From Ancistrus triradiatus (taxonomy: Eukaryota > Chordata > Actinopteri > Siluriformes > Loricariidae): a stretch of 64,000 nt of DNA. Shown here piece after piece: positions 10,204 through 19,850 of this stretch (positions within the stretch are counted from its first letter, which is position 1; the number at the start of each line of letters is the position of its first letter). The DNA lies in assembly GCA_025084515.1 (NCBI GenBank), contig JAJAGP010000879.1:186001-250000 (forward strand), in the 5' to 3' direction. The position numbers and the translations under genes were made by a program. Below the pieces are notes generated by a model. That model worked only from the letters and a program-made list of their open reading frames with translations. It was not told where the DNA came from and made no database searches.

Positions 10204-10783
10204 CAGTTGGGCAAAAAAGTATTTGGTCAGCCACTGATTGTGCAAGTTCTCCTACTTAGAAAGATGAGAGAGGTCTGTAATTTTCATCATAGCTTCACTT
10301 CAATTATGAGAGACAAAATGAGAAAATAAAATCCAGGAAGTCACATTATAGGATATAATTGGACATTATGGTGGAAAATCAGTATTTGGTCAAAATTTGG
10401 TTCAACTCAATACTTTGTAACATAACCTTTGTTGGCAATGACAGAGGTCAAACATTTCCTGTAAGTCTTCACCAGGTTGGCACACACTGTAGCTGGTATT
10501 TTGGCCCATTCCTCCATGCAGATCTCCTCTAGAGCAGTGATGTTTTGGGGCAACACGGACTTTCAACTCCCTCCACACATTTTCTATGGGGTCTGGAGAC
10601 TGGCTAGGCCACTCCAGGACCTTGAAATGCTTTTTCCGGAGCCACTCCTTTGTTGCCCGAGCGGTGTGTTTGGGATCATTGTCAGGCTGGAAGACCCAGC
10701 CACGTTCCATCTTCAAGGCTCTCACTGATGGAAGGAGGTTTTGGCTTAAAATCTCATGATACATGGCCCCATTCATTCTTCCA
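10204..10783 (-). mobile_element. Tc1-like family D, truncated copy 1
   Basis: The left boundary is TA (10202-10203) followed by CAGTTGGGCAAAAAAGTATT, the outer end of the element in inverse orientation. The sequence runs through the 3' flank and C-terminal half of a minus-strand transposase and is cut at about 10783. The same family occurs at 47597-48745. Confidence 0.85.
10402..10776 (-). pseudogene. Tc1 family D transposase C-terminal half, DD32E spacing
   Basis: The minus frame reads MNGAMYHEILSQNLLPS, then the second-Asp motif in altered form (QPDNDPKHTARATKEWL), then SQSPDPIENVWRELK with the catalytic Glu. Two codons (LN) expected between PD and PIE are missing, so the second Asp and Glu are 32 instead of 34 residues apart. 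A later frameshift garbles the C-terminus. The N-terminal half and first Asp are absent. Confidence 0.8.
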
Positions 10784-10794
10784 CTGAATCACTG

Positions 10795-10928
10795 TGTACT
10801 GACTCGTGAAACATGAATCAAGTTTTGGCTGAAACCAATCGCTCGAGTTTTCATCAAGCAGACTATGCGAACTAAGAGTTTTCTATTCAAAATGCGAGTT
10901 CCGAGGAGTTTGAGAATTGAGGTACCAC

Positions 10929-10930
<2 letters not shown>
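10795..10930 (-). mobile_element. Terminal fragment of TIR family T1
   Basis: Contains ATGAATCAAGTTTTGGCTG and ends in GAGGTACCACTG, matching in reverse the left end of the elements at 18073 and 35143. The terminus abuts the (TA)n tract. Confidence 0.6.
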
Positions 10931-10931
<1 letters not shown>

Positions 10932-10991
<60 letters not shown>

Positions 10992-11010
10992 AAGAGAGAG
11001 AGAGAGAGAG
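10932..11010. repeat. (TA)n followed by (GA)n microsatellite
   Basis: About 26 TA units (10932-10983) pass directly into an imperfect GA tract (10984-11010). The array begins at the TA next to the T1 terminus. Confidence 0.97.
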
Positions 11011-11463
11011 CGCGATAGCCCTATGTGTGAGTATACCGAGAATGATATTTGATCACAAATGCTCACACTGGTGTTACTACAGGGTTCCGAGTTCAGCTTA
11101 CTCAGACACTAAATGCAACTAAAAATGTTATTTTTCCTGTGACAGTTCATTCTTTTCATTCATGGTGTTCCATGTGGTCATGATTGTCATTTTTATTAAG
11201 GGATTTTCCAGGTTCTCAACAGCCATTCTATTGACATGAACAGTCACTGACAGTGACAATTAAATTTCTCACAAGTGGGCCATTGAGAACTCATAAAAGG
11301 GTTTTAACAGCAGGTCTACTACCTACATTATGTAATATTTTCCATGGTTCTAGAGCTTCTGGGGAATTCACATCTATTAGTAGCCCAATGTCAGCATCGA
11401 TTGGAGTGAATACAGGCCCCTCAATGTAAGGTCCGTTATTGTGTATCCCTCAATTGTGGACTA
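11011..11463. other. No recognised feature (possible intron upstream of candidate exon)
   Basis: Non-repetitive DNA without a recognised exon. If the exon at 11863 is real, this would be intronic. Confidence 0.4.
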
Positions 11464-11795
11464 CAGTACTTGTAATAGTCTTAGGCCACCATTAGATTAG
11501 ACATACCTTGTTTTAGCAATGGTATAATGACCACATATAATTTCTTATCAGTCTTATTGAAGTACAACCAGACACGGGGGAAAAACAGCTTCTATAGGCT
11601 CACAGTGGTAAGTATTTAGTGTGATCTCCCCTTACATTTGAGCAATAGCAGCATCTGGCAGCTTCATCAGGTTTCTAAGTTGACTCTTGATCAGGAATGG
11701 TTTTTGGAAGGGTAGCAGCCAAGAAACTTCTTTTTTTTAAACCATTACCACAACAGAAAATCTAATGGTGGCCTAAGACTTTTGTAGAAGTACTG
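11464..11795. mobile_element. 332-bp TA-flanked miniature element, family F
   Basis: Inverted ends CAGTACTT..GTCTTAGGCCACC and GGTGGCCTAAGAC..AAGTACTG are flanked by TA at 11462-11463 and 11796-11797. No transposase frame remains. The related longer relic at 45115-45596 keeps transposase-like sequence, so this is an internal deletion derivative of a Tc1/mariner family. It lies 67 bp upstream of the splice acceptor of the candidate exon. Confidence 0.85.
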
Positions 11796-11862
11796 TACTT
11801 CGACTGCTGATATTTGTTTGTTTTTCTTGACCCATCATTTTCAAATATTACTTTCTTTCCAG

Positions 11863-12035
11863 GTTGCAAGGACAACTCCGCGGTACAATATGCTTCTGTG
11901 CATCTCAGATCTAAGAAAGCATATGTTTGTATGCACTTTGATCCATTCTCCAGTGTGACAATTGCTAGAGAGCACTCTTTTGTATGGCTACTGGTTTCCA
12001 GAGTGACAACTACATCGGAATCAGCGATTCTTTGA
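11863..12035 (+). CDS. Candidate terminal exon with ITIM-like motif
   Basis: A polypyrimidine-rich TTACTTTCTTTCCAG acceptor ends at 11862. The open frame behind it (phase 1) reads CKDNSAVQYASVHLRSKK and continues to a TGA at 12033-12035, with an AATAAA 150 bp later. VQYASV fits the V/I/L-x-Y-x-x-V/L pattern of immunoreceptor tyrosine-based inhibitory motifs, and short tails of this kind occur in teleost Ig-superfamily receptors. About 58 residues are encoded. No upstream exon, Ig domain or membrane segment was found in the window, and the residues after SKK are not recognised. It could also be an old processed fragment or a chance frame. Confidence 0.4.
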
Positions 12036-12184
12036 TGTCAGTCTGAGGCTTTCTTTGATTTTCCTGTTTTTTATGTGTTTGTTGTATGGCTTTGTGTACA
12101 CACGTTCTAAGAAATACACCTTTGACAGCTTCTGCTCGTGTCCTCAGTCTATGGTGTTTGCTTTTAAATGTTTCACAAATTTCC

Positions 12185-12190
12185 AATAAA
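12185..12190 (+). terminator. Poly(A) signal AATAAA for the candidate exon
   Basis: AATAAA followed within about 30 bp by a TG-rich CTGTGGCTGAGTTG stretch, the usual arrangement around a cleavage site. It gives a 3' UTR of about 170 bp. AATAAA is common in AT-rich DNA, so position relative to the exon is the main support. Confidence 0.4.
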
Positions 12191-12214
12191 TGATTTTTAT
12201 TATAGAACTAAAGA

Positions 12215-13228
12215 CTGTGGCTGAGTTGCATTTATCATTATGTGATTGCAAAAACACATGTATATTAACGTCTTCCTTCACACCGAGTTCGAAACTGATG
12301 GGCAGCATAAAATGATTAATCGGAGCCTGTTCTAACTTTTGCGTTGTGTTAAAAATCTGGTTTGTGGTAAAATCAGGCTGACCAATCAGAGCTCGGTTGT
12401 CGGGCAGAATAGCTCACCAAGAGCTTATCAAACAAGCCACATGCTGACTATAAAAAGATGGATAAAGAAAAGATCTGGTGGAATAGAACTGAAAGGCTGG
12501 AGAATGATGGTGATAAAGCTCACAGTGACTGGATGGAAGCATTTTCTTGTTTATCTAAGTGCATTCTAATCTGTGCATGCCCACAAAAACACAAACTAGA
12601 GCTTCCTGCACTGATCTTCGCTTTATCTTTGTTTTTTTAAGTTAACAATGTGAAAAAGACACAGCAAAATCTGCATGACACATGAAGAGAAGAGAAATTA
12701 AAGAAAGCAAAAGTGGACATGGAGTTTTCAGAGTGTGTAGACAAAAACGTAGCGCACTTGGTGTGAAGGTCCCACTACATTAAAAATTGCATTTTTTTTG
12801 CATAAAATCAGACTCTTGTGAAAAGGCCTTAATTCTGACGTGTTATTCAACAGACTTTGAAATTCCCAAAGATAGGATTCAGCATTATTTGTGATCAAGA
12901 AATTCAAGTAAATCTCAAGGTTGCTGTTTGTGAACATACAGTCATGATCACTTTTTGAACATCGTATGGAAATGTTAATTCGGAGTACAGCCTTCAGCAG
13001 AATACTGTCAGTTTTTTGTTTCAATGATTTGCTTGGAAGATTTAATGAAAGATCTCAGCTCAAGTTGGTCAAGACAGACAGTTCACTTATTGAAAGCAGA
13101 GACAATGCATGTTGCTTTATCAGCGGTTCATTTTCATGACATTGTAAATGCCCCTAAAAAAGGAAGACGTCAGCAGAAAGCTCAGCCACATGAGCTCTCC
13201 TGACAACCCAGAACAATGAATCAATTAA
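12215..13228. other. No recognised feature
   Basis: Unique-looking DNA. Frames at 12339-12569 and 12728-13024 (minus) show no known domain. Confidence 0.45.
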
Positions 13229-13229
13229 T

Positions 13230-13615
13230 ATATCAAACAAGTACAATTGCCTCAATTTGTATGCAATTCTTCCCATAAGAAATAATGTCAATTGAATGAA
13301 TCCGTTCCAGACCCCCAGAAAATCCGCACTGTATAAGACACTGTATGCATTAATGGCATTGTACTGTACAGGAGCTCCCTGATTTATGATTGGGATATGT
13401 TCCAACTTTCGGGCTGGCTGTCAATACTAACCCTTTTTAGGATCCATGGAAATTTAATTGCAATAAGAATACAGTATTGTAGATGAAAAACACATGAAAA
13501 CAGCGGAGATCTGTTCTGAGCAAAAGCTTTTGTGAATCTGAATCACTCTGTACTGAATCGTGAATCATGGCTGAGTCAAAAACTGGACAGATAGCTCTAT
13601 AAAATTGACAAACAT
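13230..13615 (-). mobile_element. Fragment of TIR family T1
   Basis: Contains in reverse the phrases found in the 35143-35951 copy: AATGAATCCGTTCCAGA, CAGGAGCTCCCTGATTTATG and CTGAATCGTGAATCATGG. The terminal GGTACCACTG is lost on both sides. Confidence 0.6.
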
Positions 13616-13978
13616 ATGCTCTAACATGGTATTGACACTATATTTAGCAACTATTTCAAATTAAAACCACCTTTTAACAAGTATTCCCATGTAAGATAGT
13701 TTGGCAACCCAGGCTCTCCTCACAATGTGTATCTCATGACTGAAGGCATATTTAGGTATTGTCACCAGGAAAATACTGGTATTACAGTTAAGTGCTGTTT
13801 GACCAACGTCAGATCGCTTCAAATGCCAAAGTCTTAAACATTATAATAGGAAATAAAAATCTGTCTTAAAACAGGCAATCAGTGTTGCAGATCCACAAGC
13901 AGAGGTGGGAGTAAAAGAGCAGAAGGCCATCATACACTAAAAAGCAAACTACCTTACCGGTTTGTTAGCAGTGTTGTG

Positions 13979-14648
13979 CGTGAACGAGTTCAAAAGAACG
14001 CGTTCATTGAACACGCTCATTTTTTCTTTTCGTGAACGTTGAACTGAACGCAACACATTTTTTAATAAAGAACTTGAACGTGAATTAGTTCACATTATGT
14101 GTCATGAACGGCAGACATCACTGTAAATGAACGTTGGAATTTGTTTTCCATTGAAAACTGAGTGACATCTGTTTTCTCTTTTGAAACGCAACGAGAGAAA
14201 GTTCCTCCCTCCTGTATTCTCGCTGATGCGGGTTTAATCATTTATCTTCCGGACAGAAATGGTTTTGACATTGTGTGCGCAATGCATTGCGGGCAACGTA
14301 GCGTCCGGCTGAGAATAGTTAACATACTGGCTAGTTACTAACATACTGGCTTCCGCACGACGTTACCCGTGATGAATTGCAGCAGTAGCCATAGCAACGC
14401 CGCGTACACAATTGCAGTGTCATGAGCAAATGTCTACAATGAGCAGTTTCAAAGAACGTATAGGGATTTCTAGCTTGTAGTGTGAAAAAAAGTATTTATT
14501 TGAATATCTCACGAAAAAAGTAAAATGAACTGAACTTTGAACTAGTTCAGAATTAAAATAGTGAACTTTGAACGTGAACTGTTCACTTTGAGCATGTATG
14601 AACTGAACTTGAACTAGTTCAGAAAATCTGTGAACTGGCACAACACTG
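13979..14648. mobile_element. hAT-type non-autonomous element with 8-bp target duplication
   Basis: The 670-bp element has inverted ends CAGTGTTGTGC and GCACAACACTG and is flanked by a perfect 8-bp duplication TTTGTTAG (13971-13978 and 14649-14656), the hallmark of hAT insertion. Sub-terminal DNA is rich in GAACTAGTTCA-like palindromes and GTGAAC/GTTCAC motifs, possibly transposase binding sites. There is no transposase frame. Confidence 0.92.
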
Positions 14649-14712
14649 TTTGTTAGATCATGGTTGAACTAGAAAGTGTTTTAACATGGTTGATGTGTTT
14701 AGAGACTTTTTG

Positions 14713-15285
14713 TGTAAGTTCCTCATGTTTGTGTAATTGATGTATTAGTACCCAGCTGTTAATGGTTTTTGTAAGTTTACGTACCTGTCCTATTGTGGGT
14801 AGTACTGCTTTGATAGCTGTATGTTCTCTCTAACCTATAAGTATATAAACTGGTTCACATTCACTCATTGAGTCTCTGGTTCATCTGTCTGATCTTCCGT
14901 GTTGTTCCTAATACTTTCTACCAATGCATTTTTGGTTTCCATCAAAAAAAAAAAAGTATCATGTCCATCAAACTATCCTCTTAAAGAGTTATGGCTTTAA
15001 CCTACACAGAGTCAGAACAGTACATTACTTTAGCACATTATTTTCTATAAATACTGTGAATTTCCATACATTAAAAATGCATAGGCATTAGAGATGCTGT
15101 GTAGATGGTAGCGTTCCATTCATGTTTTCAGCGGTATCTCTGACACATCTACGTTGACACTGACACATTTGCACACAGTTTTCCTGTGAAAATGCCCTTT
15201 AGATTTACATTACAGTAACCTAGAAAGACTATATGACCATGGTAACAGTCAACAACCATTTTGATCAATGACCTGTTTCAAAGAA
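14713..15285 (+). repeat. Left arm of large inverted repeat, family R2
   Basis: Matches the reverse complement of 16215-16773 over about 560 bp with substitutions and small gaps. Shared landmarks are CTGTCCTATTG, TTCTCTCTAACCT, GGTTCACATTCACTCA, CCAATGCATTTTTGG and GTGTAGATGGTAGCGTTCCA. A TATAAA box-like site (14844-14849) lies upstream of the GGTTCACATTC segment. R2 also occurs at 45820-46270, so it is an interspersed element; an LTR or promoter-bearing unit is possible but unproven. Confidence 0.8.
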
Positions 15286-16214
15286 CTTAATGCAGTTGTT
15301 AAATGGAGCATACCTCTATTCTAGAATGAATTCATAGGTTAGACAGCTTTAAATCTTCATTAATGTTGCCCTCTCCCAACATCATCCAGAGAATCTTCAC
15401 CATCTGAACCAAAAATATCTTTTGGACTTTCTTTTTGGGAGTTGGAATGCCCTTTGGAAAGGCTTTTTGCTTTGGACTGAGTATGGGCTTTGCATCTCTG
15501 ATTTAACCTGAGATGGTGTTGGGTTTTGGGATAATTAGAGCCATTTTAATCACGGTATATTCTTTGCTTTGTTTGAACCTTCAGTTGATGTTCTGAAGGA
15601 AGTTGCGAGAATACCCGTTTCCATACGTTACAACTGGGACTCTCTAAGCACTTGTACTTCAGCTTTGGCTTCAGCTGTTTTATTATGCACTTTATGTGAA
15701 ATGCTGTCATGCAGACATACAGATCCAACAGAAGCAGAAATTCTTATATGAGTCATTATGATGGTGTTACTTGTCCGCATCAGGGAACATAAACTGAACA
15801 ATCAAGCCAAGTACTTATTATAGACCCGAAACTGTTTCTCTTCTTTCGCACAGTGTAAAGCCACCTTAAAAAAGAAACCTTGTAGGAGAGTATAGCTGGG
15901 CTGCTTGAGCTTCTTTCCTCCTGCATGGTGAATGAATTTACTGTCACCCCTCTGTTTACACACTGAGAGGCAGGAACAGAATGACATCTGAGCAGCATCT
16001 GATCATCAATCAGCACTGACTGAACACTGGCCCTGTCTGTCTGGAGAAGGGATTTATTGATGGGCTGCATATTTATGGCTCCCAAAGTCAAAAAGCGACT
16101 ATGTATGATTTACATAGTGGAGCGTTCAGAGGAAATTAAAGAGCGCTGTATAGTGTAATTTCTAAATTCTTCATAGTAGTGCAGAGTTTGTACATCTTCT
16201 TATGTGGCCTTTGT
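15286..16214. other. Spacer between R2 arms; no gene recognised
   Basis: About 930 bp of non-repetitive DNA. Part of it (about 15960-16100) has the mixed composition and TATTTATGG-type motifs of possible regulatory DNA. Short frames on both strands lack recognisable domains. Confidence 0.4.
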
Positions 16215-16773
16215 TGTTTTTTTTCATTGGTAAAGTTAACATGAAATGAACATTGACCAGACATTGCCATAGTCACAATACCTTTTTAAGCTACTGTACT
16301 GTAAATATAAAGATTATTTTCACAAGAAAACTGTGTGCAAACGATACATAAACGCATCAGAGATACTGCTGGAAACACGAGTGGAACGCTACCATCTACA
16401 CTGTATTCCTAATGTCATTGCATTTTTTAATTAAGGGAAATTCATAATAATTATAGTAAATACAGTAATGTCCTGTGGTTACCCTCTGTAGGTTACAGCT
16501 GTAACACTTAAGAGGATGGTATGATGGACCTGATACTTTTGTTTGAGAGAAGCCAAAAATGCATTGATAGACAGTATTAGGAACACAGAAGATCAGCCAG
16601 ATGACTCAGTGAGTGAATGTGAACCTGTTAATATAGTTACAGGTTAGAGAGAATATACAGGTAGTGAAGGGACAAACAAAGCAGTACTACTTGCAATAGG
16701 ACAGGCACATACACTTACAAACACCATTTAAACAAACAGCTGACAAACATGCAAACAAGGAGGAGCTCCAAAT
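16215..16773 (-). repeat. Right arm of large inverted repeat, family R2
   Basis: Inverse copy of 14713-15285. Divergence between arms is clearly visible (for example loss of one CAGCTGTAAC-side segment in the left arm), so the arms are not a recent palindrome. Confidence 0.8.
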
Positions 16774-16896
16774 TAAAATAAAACACACTGAAAAAAGAAT
16801 CTATATCAAATGACTTATATATATATATAATAACTGATAATTGTTTAGCTGTCTTGAAAAGAGAAAACGTGTAAAAAACTCTTTTTTTTTCAGCAC

Positions 16897-17133
16897 AGTC
16901 GTTCTTCACAGCTCCAGGGATCCCTGGTTCGATACCACATGTGCATGTAAGTTTCCTCTGGATACTTTGGTTTCCTCCCACATCCCATGAGCCATGTGTT
17001 AGGTAAAGTGGTCACTCTAAAATTAGTCCAGTGTGAATGGGACAGACTAGTACCAGTTTAACCTTATTCTTATCGGTAATAGCCATTGATGCCAAAAGCA
17101 ACATTAAATAAATAAACAAACAAATAAACAAAC
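16897..17133 (+). mobile_element. tRNA-derived SINE fragment, family S2
   Basis: Shows GCTCCAGGGATCCCTGGTTCGA (a B-box-like GGTTCGA), then GGTTTCCTCCCAC, GTTAGGTAAAGTGGTCAC and an AATAAATAAACAAAC tail, the order seen in a tRNA-related SINE common in ray-finned fish. The A-box part is missing. The same family is at 62276-62705. Confidence 0.7.
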
Positions 17134-17139
17134 CTGACT

Positions 17140-17370
17140 ACTCCAGTGTTACAGCCTCACCTACAGCCTCACGTACCATGTGATCTCAGGCATAGGCTGC
17201 CATGACCCTGACAGACACTCAACAATTATTCCATTTTGATAAAACTAAAGCTCTGTGATACATCGAATGGAGATGTTAAAGCAGCGCAGATGTTCTGCGG
17301 CCTCATTAGGACCCACAATGAGAGAAGGAATTAGCATCAACACACCAGTCAGCTTCACGTCAGCTGTATG
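17140..17370. other. No recognised feature
   Basis: Unique-looking sequence between the SINE and a candidate regulatory block. Confidence 0.4.
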
Positions 17371-17625
17371 AAGTCCTCGTTGTCAGATAATTATGATTTT
17401 TAAAAAAAGAGCGAAGGCAACTGCTGTTAACTCTTTTTGTGCAAGACGGTACTTTCTTATCCCCCCATCTCCACCTTCTAGCAATCCACATTTAATTTGC
17501 TCGCCGTGTTTTCAATTAGCTTTTTTTTTTTTAATAAGCCTTAGCAATTACGACTCGCTAATGACTGTCAAGCAGCTAGCTAAACAACATCTTCATTTCA
17601 GATGAAACAGTCCTTGCTCATTAAT
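17371..17625. promoter_or_regulatory. Candidate non-coding regulatory block
   Basis: High-complexity sequence with clustered homeodomain-type cores (AGATAATTATGAT, CAATTAGC, TTTAATTTGC, CATTAATC) and no repeat or coding signal. This is what conserved vertebrate enhancers often look like, but conservation cannot be seen from one sequence. Confidence 0.25.
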
Positions 17626-17717
17626 CTCTCCATATACATTGCAATTTAGTGTTACATTAAATGTGAATATAAACATGCTTTTGTGTGTCTGTCCATTTCA
17701 AATCCAGCAGAGTATGA

Positions 17718-18970
17718 TGGATTGTTTTCCTTTCGAATTTTTTGGTGTAATTCTGAATTATTTGTTCCATCAATGATGGCAAGCCGTCCTGGCCCAGATG
17801 CAGCAAAACAGGCCCAAATCATGATACTACCACCACCATGTTTCATAAATGGGATCTTATACTGGAATGCAGTACTTTTCTTTCTCCAGACATAACACTT
17901 CTTATTTAAACCAAAAAGTTACATTTTTGTCTCATCCATTCTGAACATGTTTTTCGAACAGCCTTCTGTCTTGTGTTCCACTGGATGACCAACAATGTTG
18001 TTTTAGTAGAGCAGTAGCTTTCACCTTGCAACCCTACCATGCACACCATTGTTTTTCAGTGTTCTCCTGATACAGTGGTACCTTGGTTCTCAACCACCCA
18101 GGTTCTTGTTGTTTGCTCAGTACTTGGCATACTTATTTAAACTTGTATGAGTCGGACTTTCAAGCTGAAAGTAGATTCACGATTCAGTACAGTTTTCAAT
18201 TCAGTGATCACAGTAGCCATTGCTCAGTGAAGATCTTCACTGTGTTTATCATGTTTTTCTTTATCTAGAGTACTGTATTTTTAGTGCAAATAAATCTCCA
18301 TGGGTTGTAAAAATGCTACTGCCTGAAGTTCACCAATAGAGTAAGTGTTTTGTTTTTATTTTCCACTTTCATTACATTCCTCACTAAATGACATGGGATT
18401 TTTCAACATTTTATTATGAAATAAGCTATGTGTTAATGATTTTGGCCAACTGTAGGTTAATGGATGTGTTTTATACATGACCATACTTATCATTACTTAT
18501 CATAGGCTCTGTTATTATACAGTATAGACTGCTCTACTAAACACTCGTTATGTGGATCCTCTGGGGGTCTGGAATGGATCGATTCAATGTACATTATTCC
18601 TTATGGAAAAAATTTAGCTTGGTCTCATTTTCATTTCTTGACAAGCCTTCTGGAACAAACTGATGATAAGAATAGAGGTACCACTGTAGCTGACTCATTA
18701 ACGTCAGCATTAGTTAATGTAAGAGAAACCTTTAGTTGCTTAGGAGTTACCCTGTGCTCCATTGTGACCTTGCAGACTGTTAAACACTTTGCTTTCCAAT
18801 AGAGTATATCAGTGGACTTTCGTTTACTTTAGTGTACAGTTTCCTCCATTTGCAGACTTAAACTCTTTGGAGATGGTTTTGTAACATTTTCCAGCCCAAT
18901 GAACATCAGCAACTCTTTTTCTGTAGTCCTCAGGAGTCTTATTTGTTCATACGGTGATGCACATCCACAA
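17718..18970 (-). pseudogene. Tc1 family A transposase relic, interrupted
   Basis: Left of the insertion the minus strand encodes KHGGGSIMIWACFAASGPGR and the following NSEL stretch from the middle of the transposase; right of it only degenerate DNA-binding-domain sequence survives, with indels and an insertion around 18800-18840. The C-terminal third, with the second Asp and the Glu, is absent. Confidence 0.8.
18073..18686. mobile_element. Non-autonomous TIR element, family T1, nested in Tc1
   Basis: Inverted ends CAGTGGTACCTTGG and AGAGGTACCACTG are flanked by TA (18071-18072 and 18687-18688). The flanking Tc1 sequence continues on each side, so T1 inserted after the Tc1 copy. No transposase frame. 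Related copies: 35143-35951 and fragments at 10795 and 13230. The TA target suggests a Tc1/mariner-type source. Confidence 0.85.
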
Positions 18971-19265
18971 ACGCCTGTTGTGAGGATCACACTTTGATAG
19001 ATCCCTGTTCTTTAAATATAACAGGGCACCCACTCACACAGGATTATCATCCCATTGATTGAAAACACCTGACTCTAAATTCACCTTCAAATTACCTGCT
19101 AATCCTTTCGGTTCTAATACTGTTGCTATTTCATCTCGTTTATTTAATAGGTTTCTCTTTATCTATTTGTAGGACTTGTGTGAAAATCCGATGCTGCTTT
19201 AAGACATATTTATGCAGAAATTCAGATAATTCTAAAGGCTTCCCAGTCTTTCAAGCACCACTGTA

Positions 19266-19850
19266 TATTCTAGCTTACAGCACCGACTTTCTTCTAATTA
19301 GAAGACTGTCCTATGTGTACCTATTTTTAAAGAAAAACAGTGAAGCTTTTTTTCCTGACTAAAAGAAGTCAAAATGCAGCAAAGTCCCTTTAGTGGCACC
19401 TTGGCTTTGATTACGTCTGAACATCTATCTGAATAATAGATCTGAATGTCATCTCCATCACTTCTCACTGCTCCCATTCAACCCAATAAATACTGTACCT
19501 CCTGCTCTCTGACTCAAATCCAGATGCAAACTCAGCTTTAATGCTCCTCACCATTTGTACACCAATACTCAGATCCTGTCCTCGCCCAAATCAATATCAG
19601 CCTCTTGGCGAAACAGTCCAATCCAAGACCCACAGGTTCTCTTGCAGAGTTTACATGTATAGAGGGTATCGGTAGTAGTAACATCTTTGCTTGGGTTAAC
19701 CCTGGATTGCTTTCACAATTCCCTAGCCATCCCGCCCTCCTATATTAAGCAAGTATAATGCAGGGTGGCATTATTGCAAACTTATTGGGTCTCGGTAACA
19801 CTTATCCAGACAGGGTACTGGGACCCAATAAATTAATCCTGTAACTTTCT
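19266..19850. other. No recognised feature
   Basis: AT-rich flank of the telomere-like block, without a supported gene. Confidence 0.45.

Larger units (their letters stand above)
17718..19263 (-). mobile_element. Tc1 family A copy, 3'-truncated and split by a T1 element
   Basis: A minus-oriented family A copy whose outer TIR at the right ends CAAGCACCACTG with TA at 19264-19265. The left side is truncated within the transposase gene near the GGGSIMIWACF segment, and a 614-bp TIR element interrupts it at 18073-18686. The DNA-binding part lies on the right of the insertion. Confidence 0.88.

Noticed and set aside
11865..12035. Confident assignment to a named receptor gene
   Set aside because: Only one short motif supports it; no Ig domain or upstream exon is present in the window.
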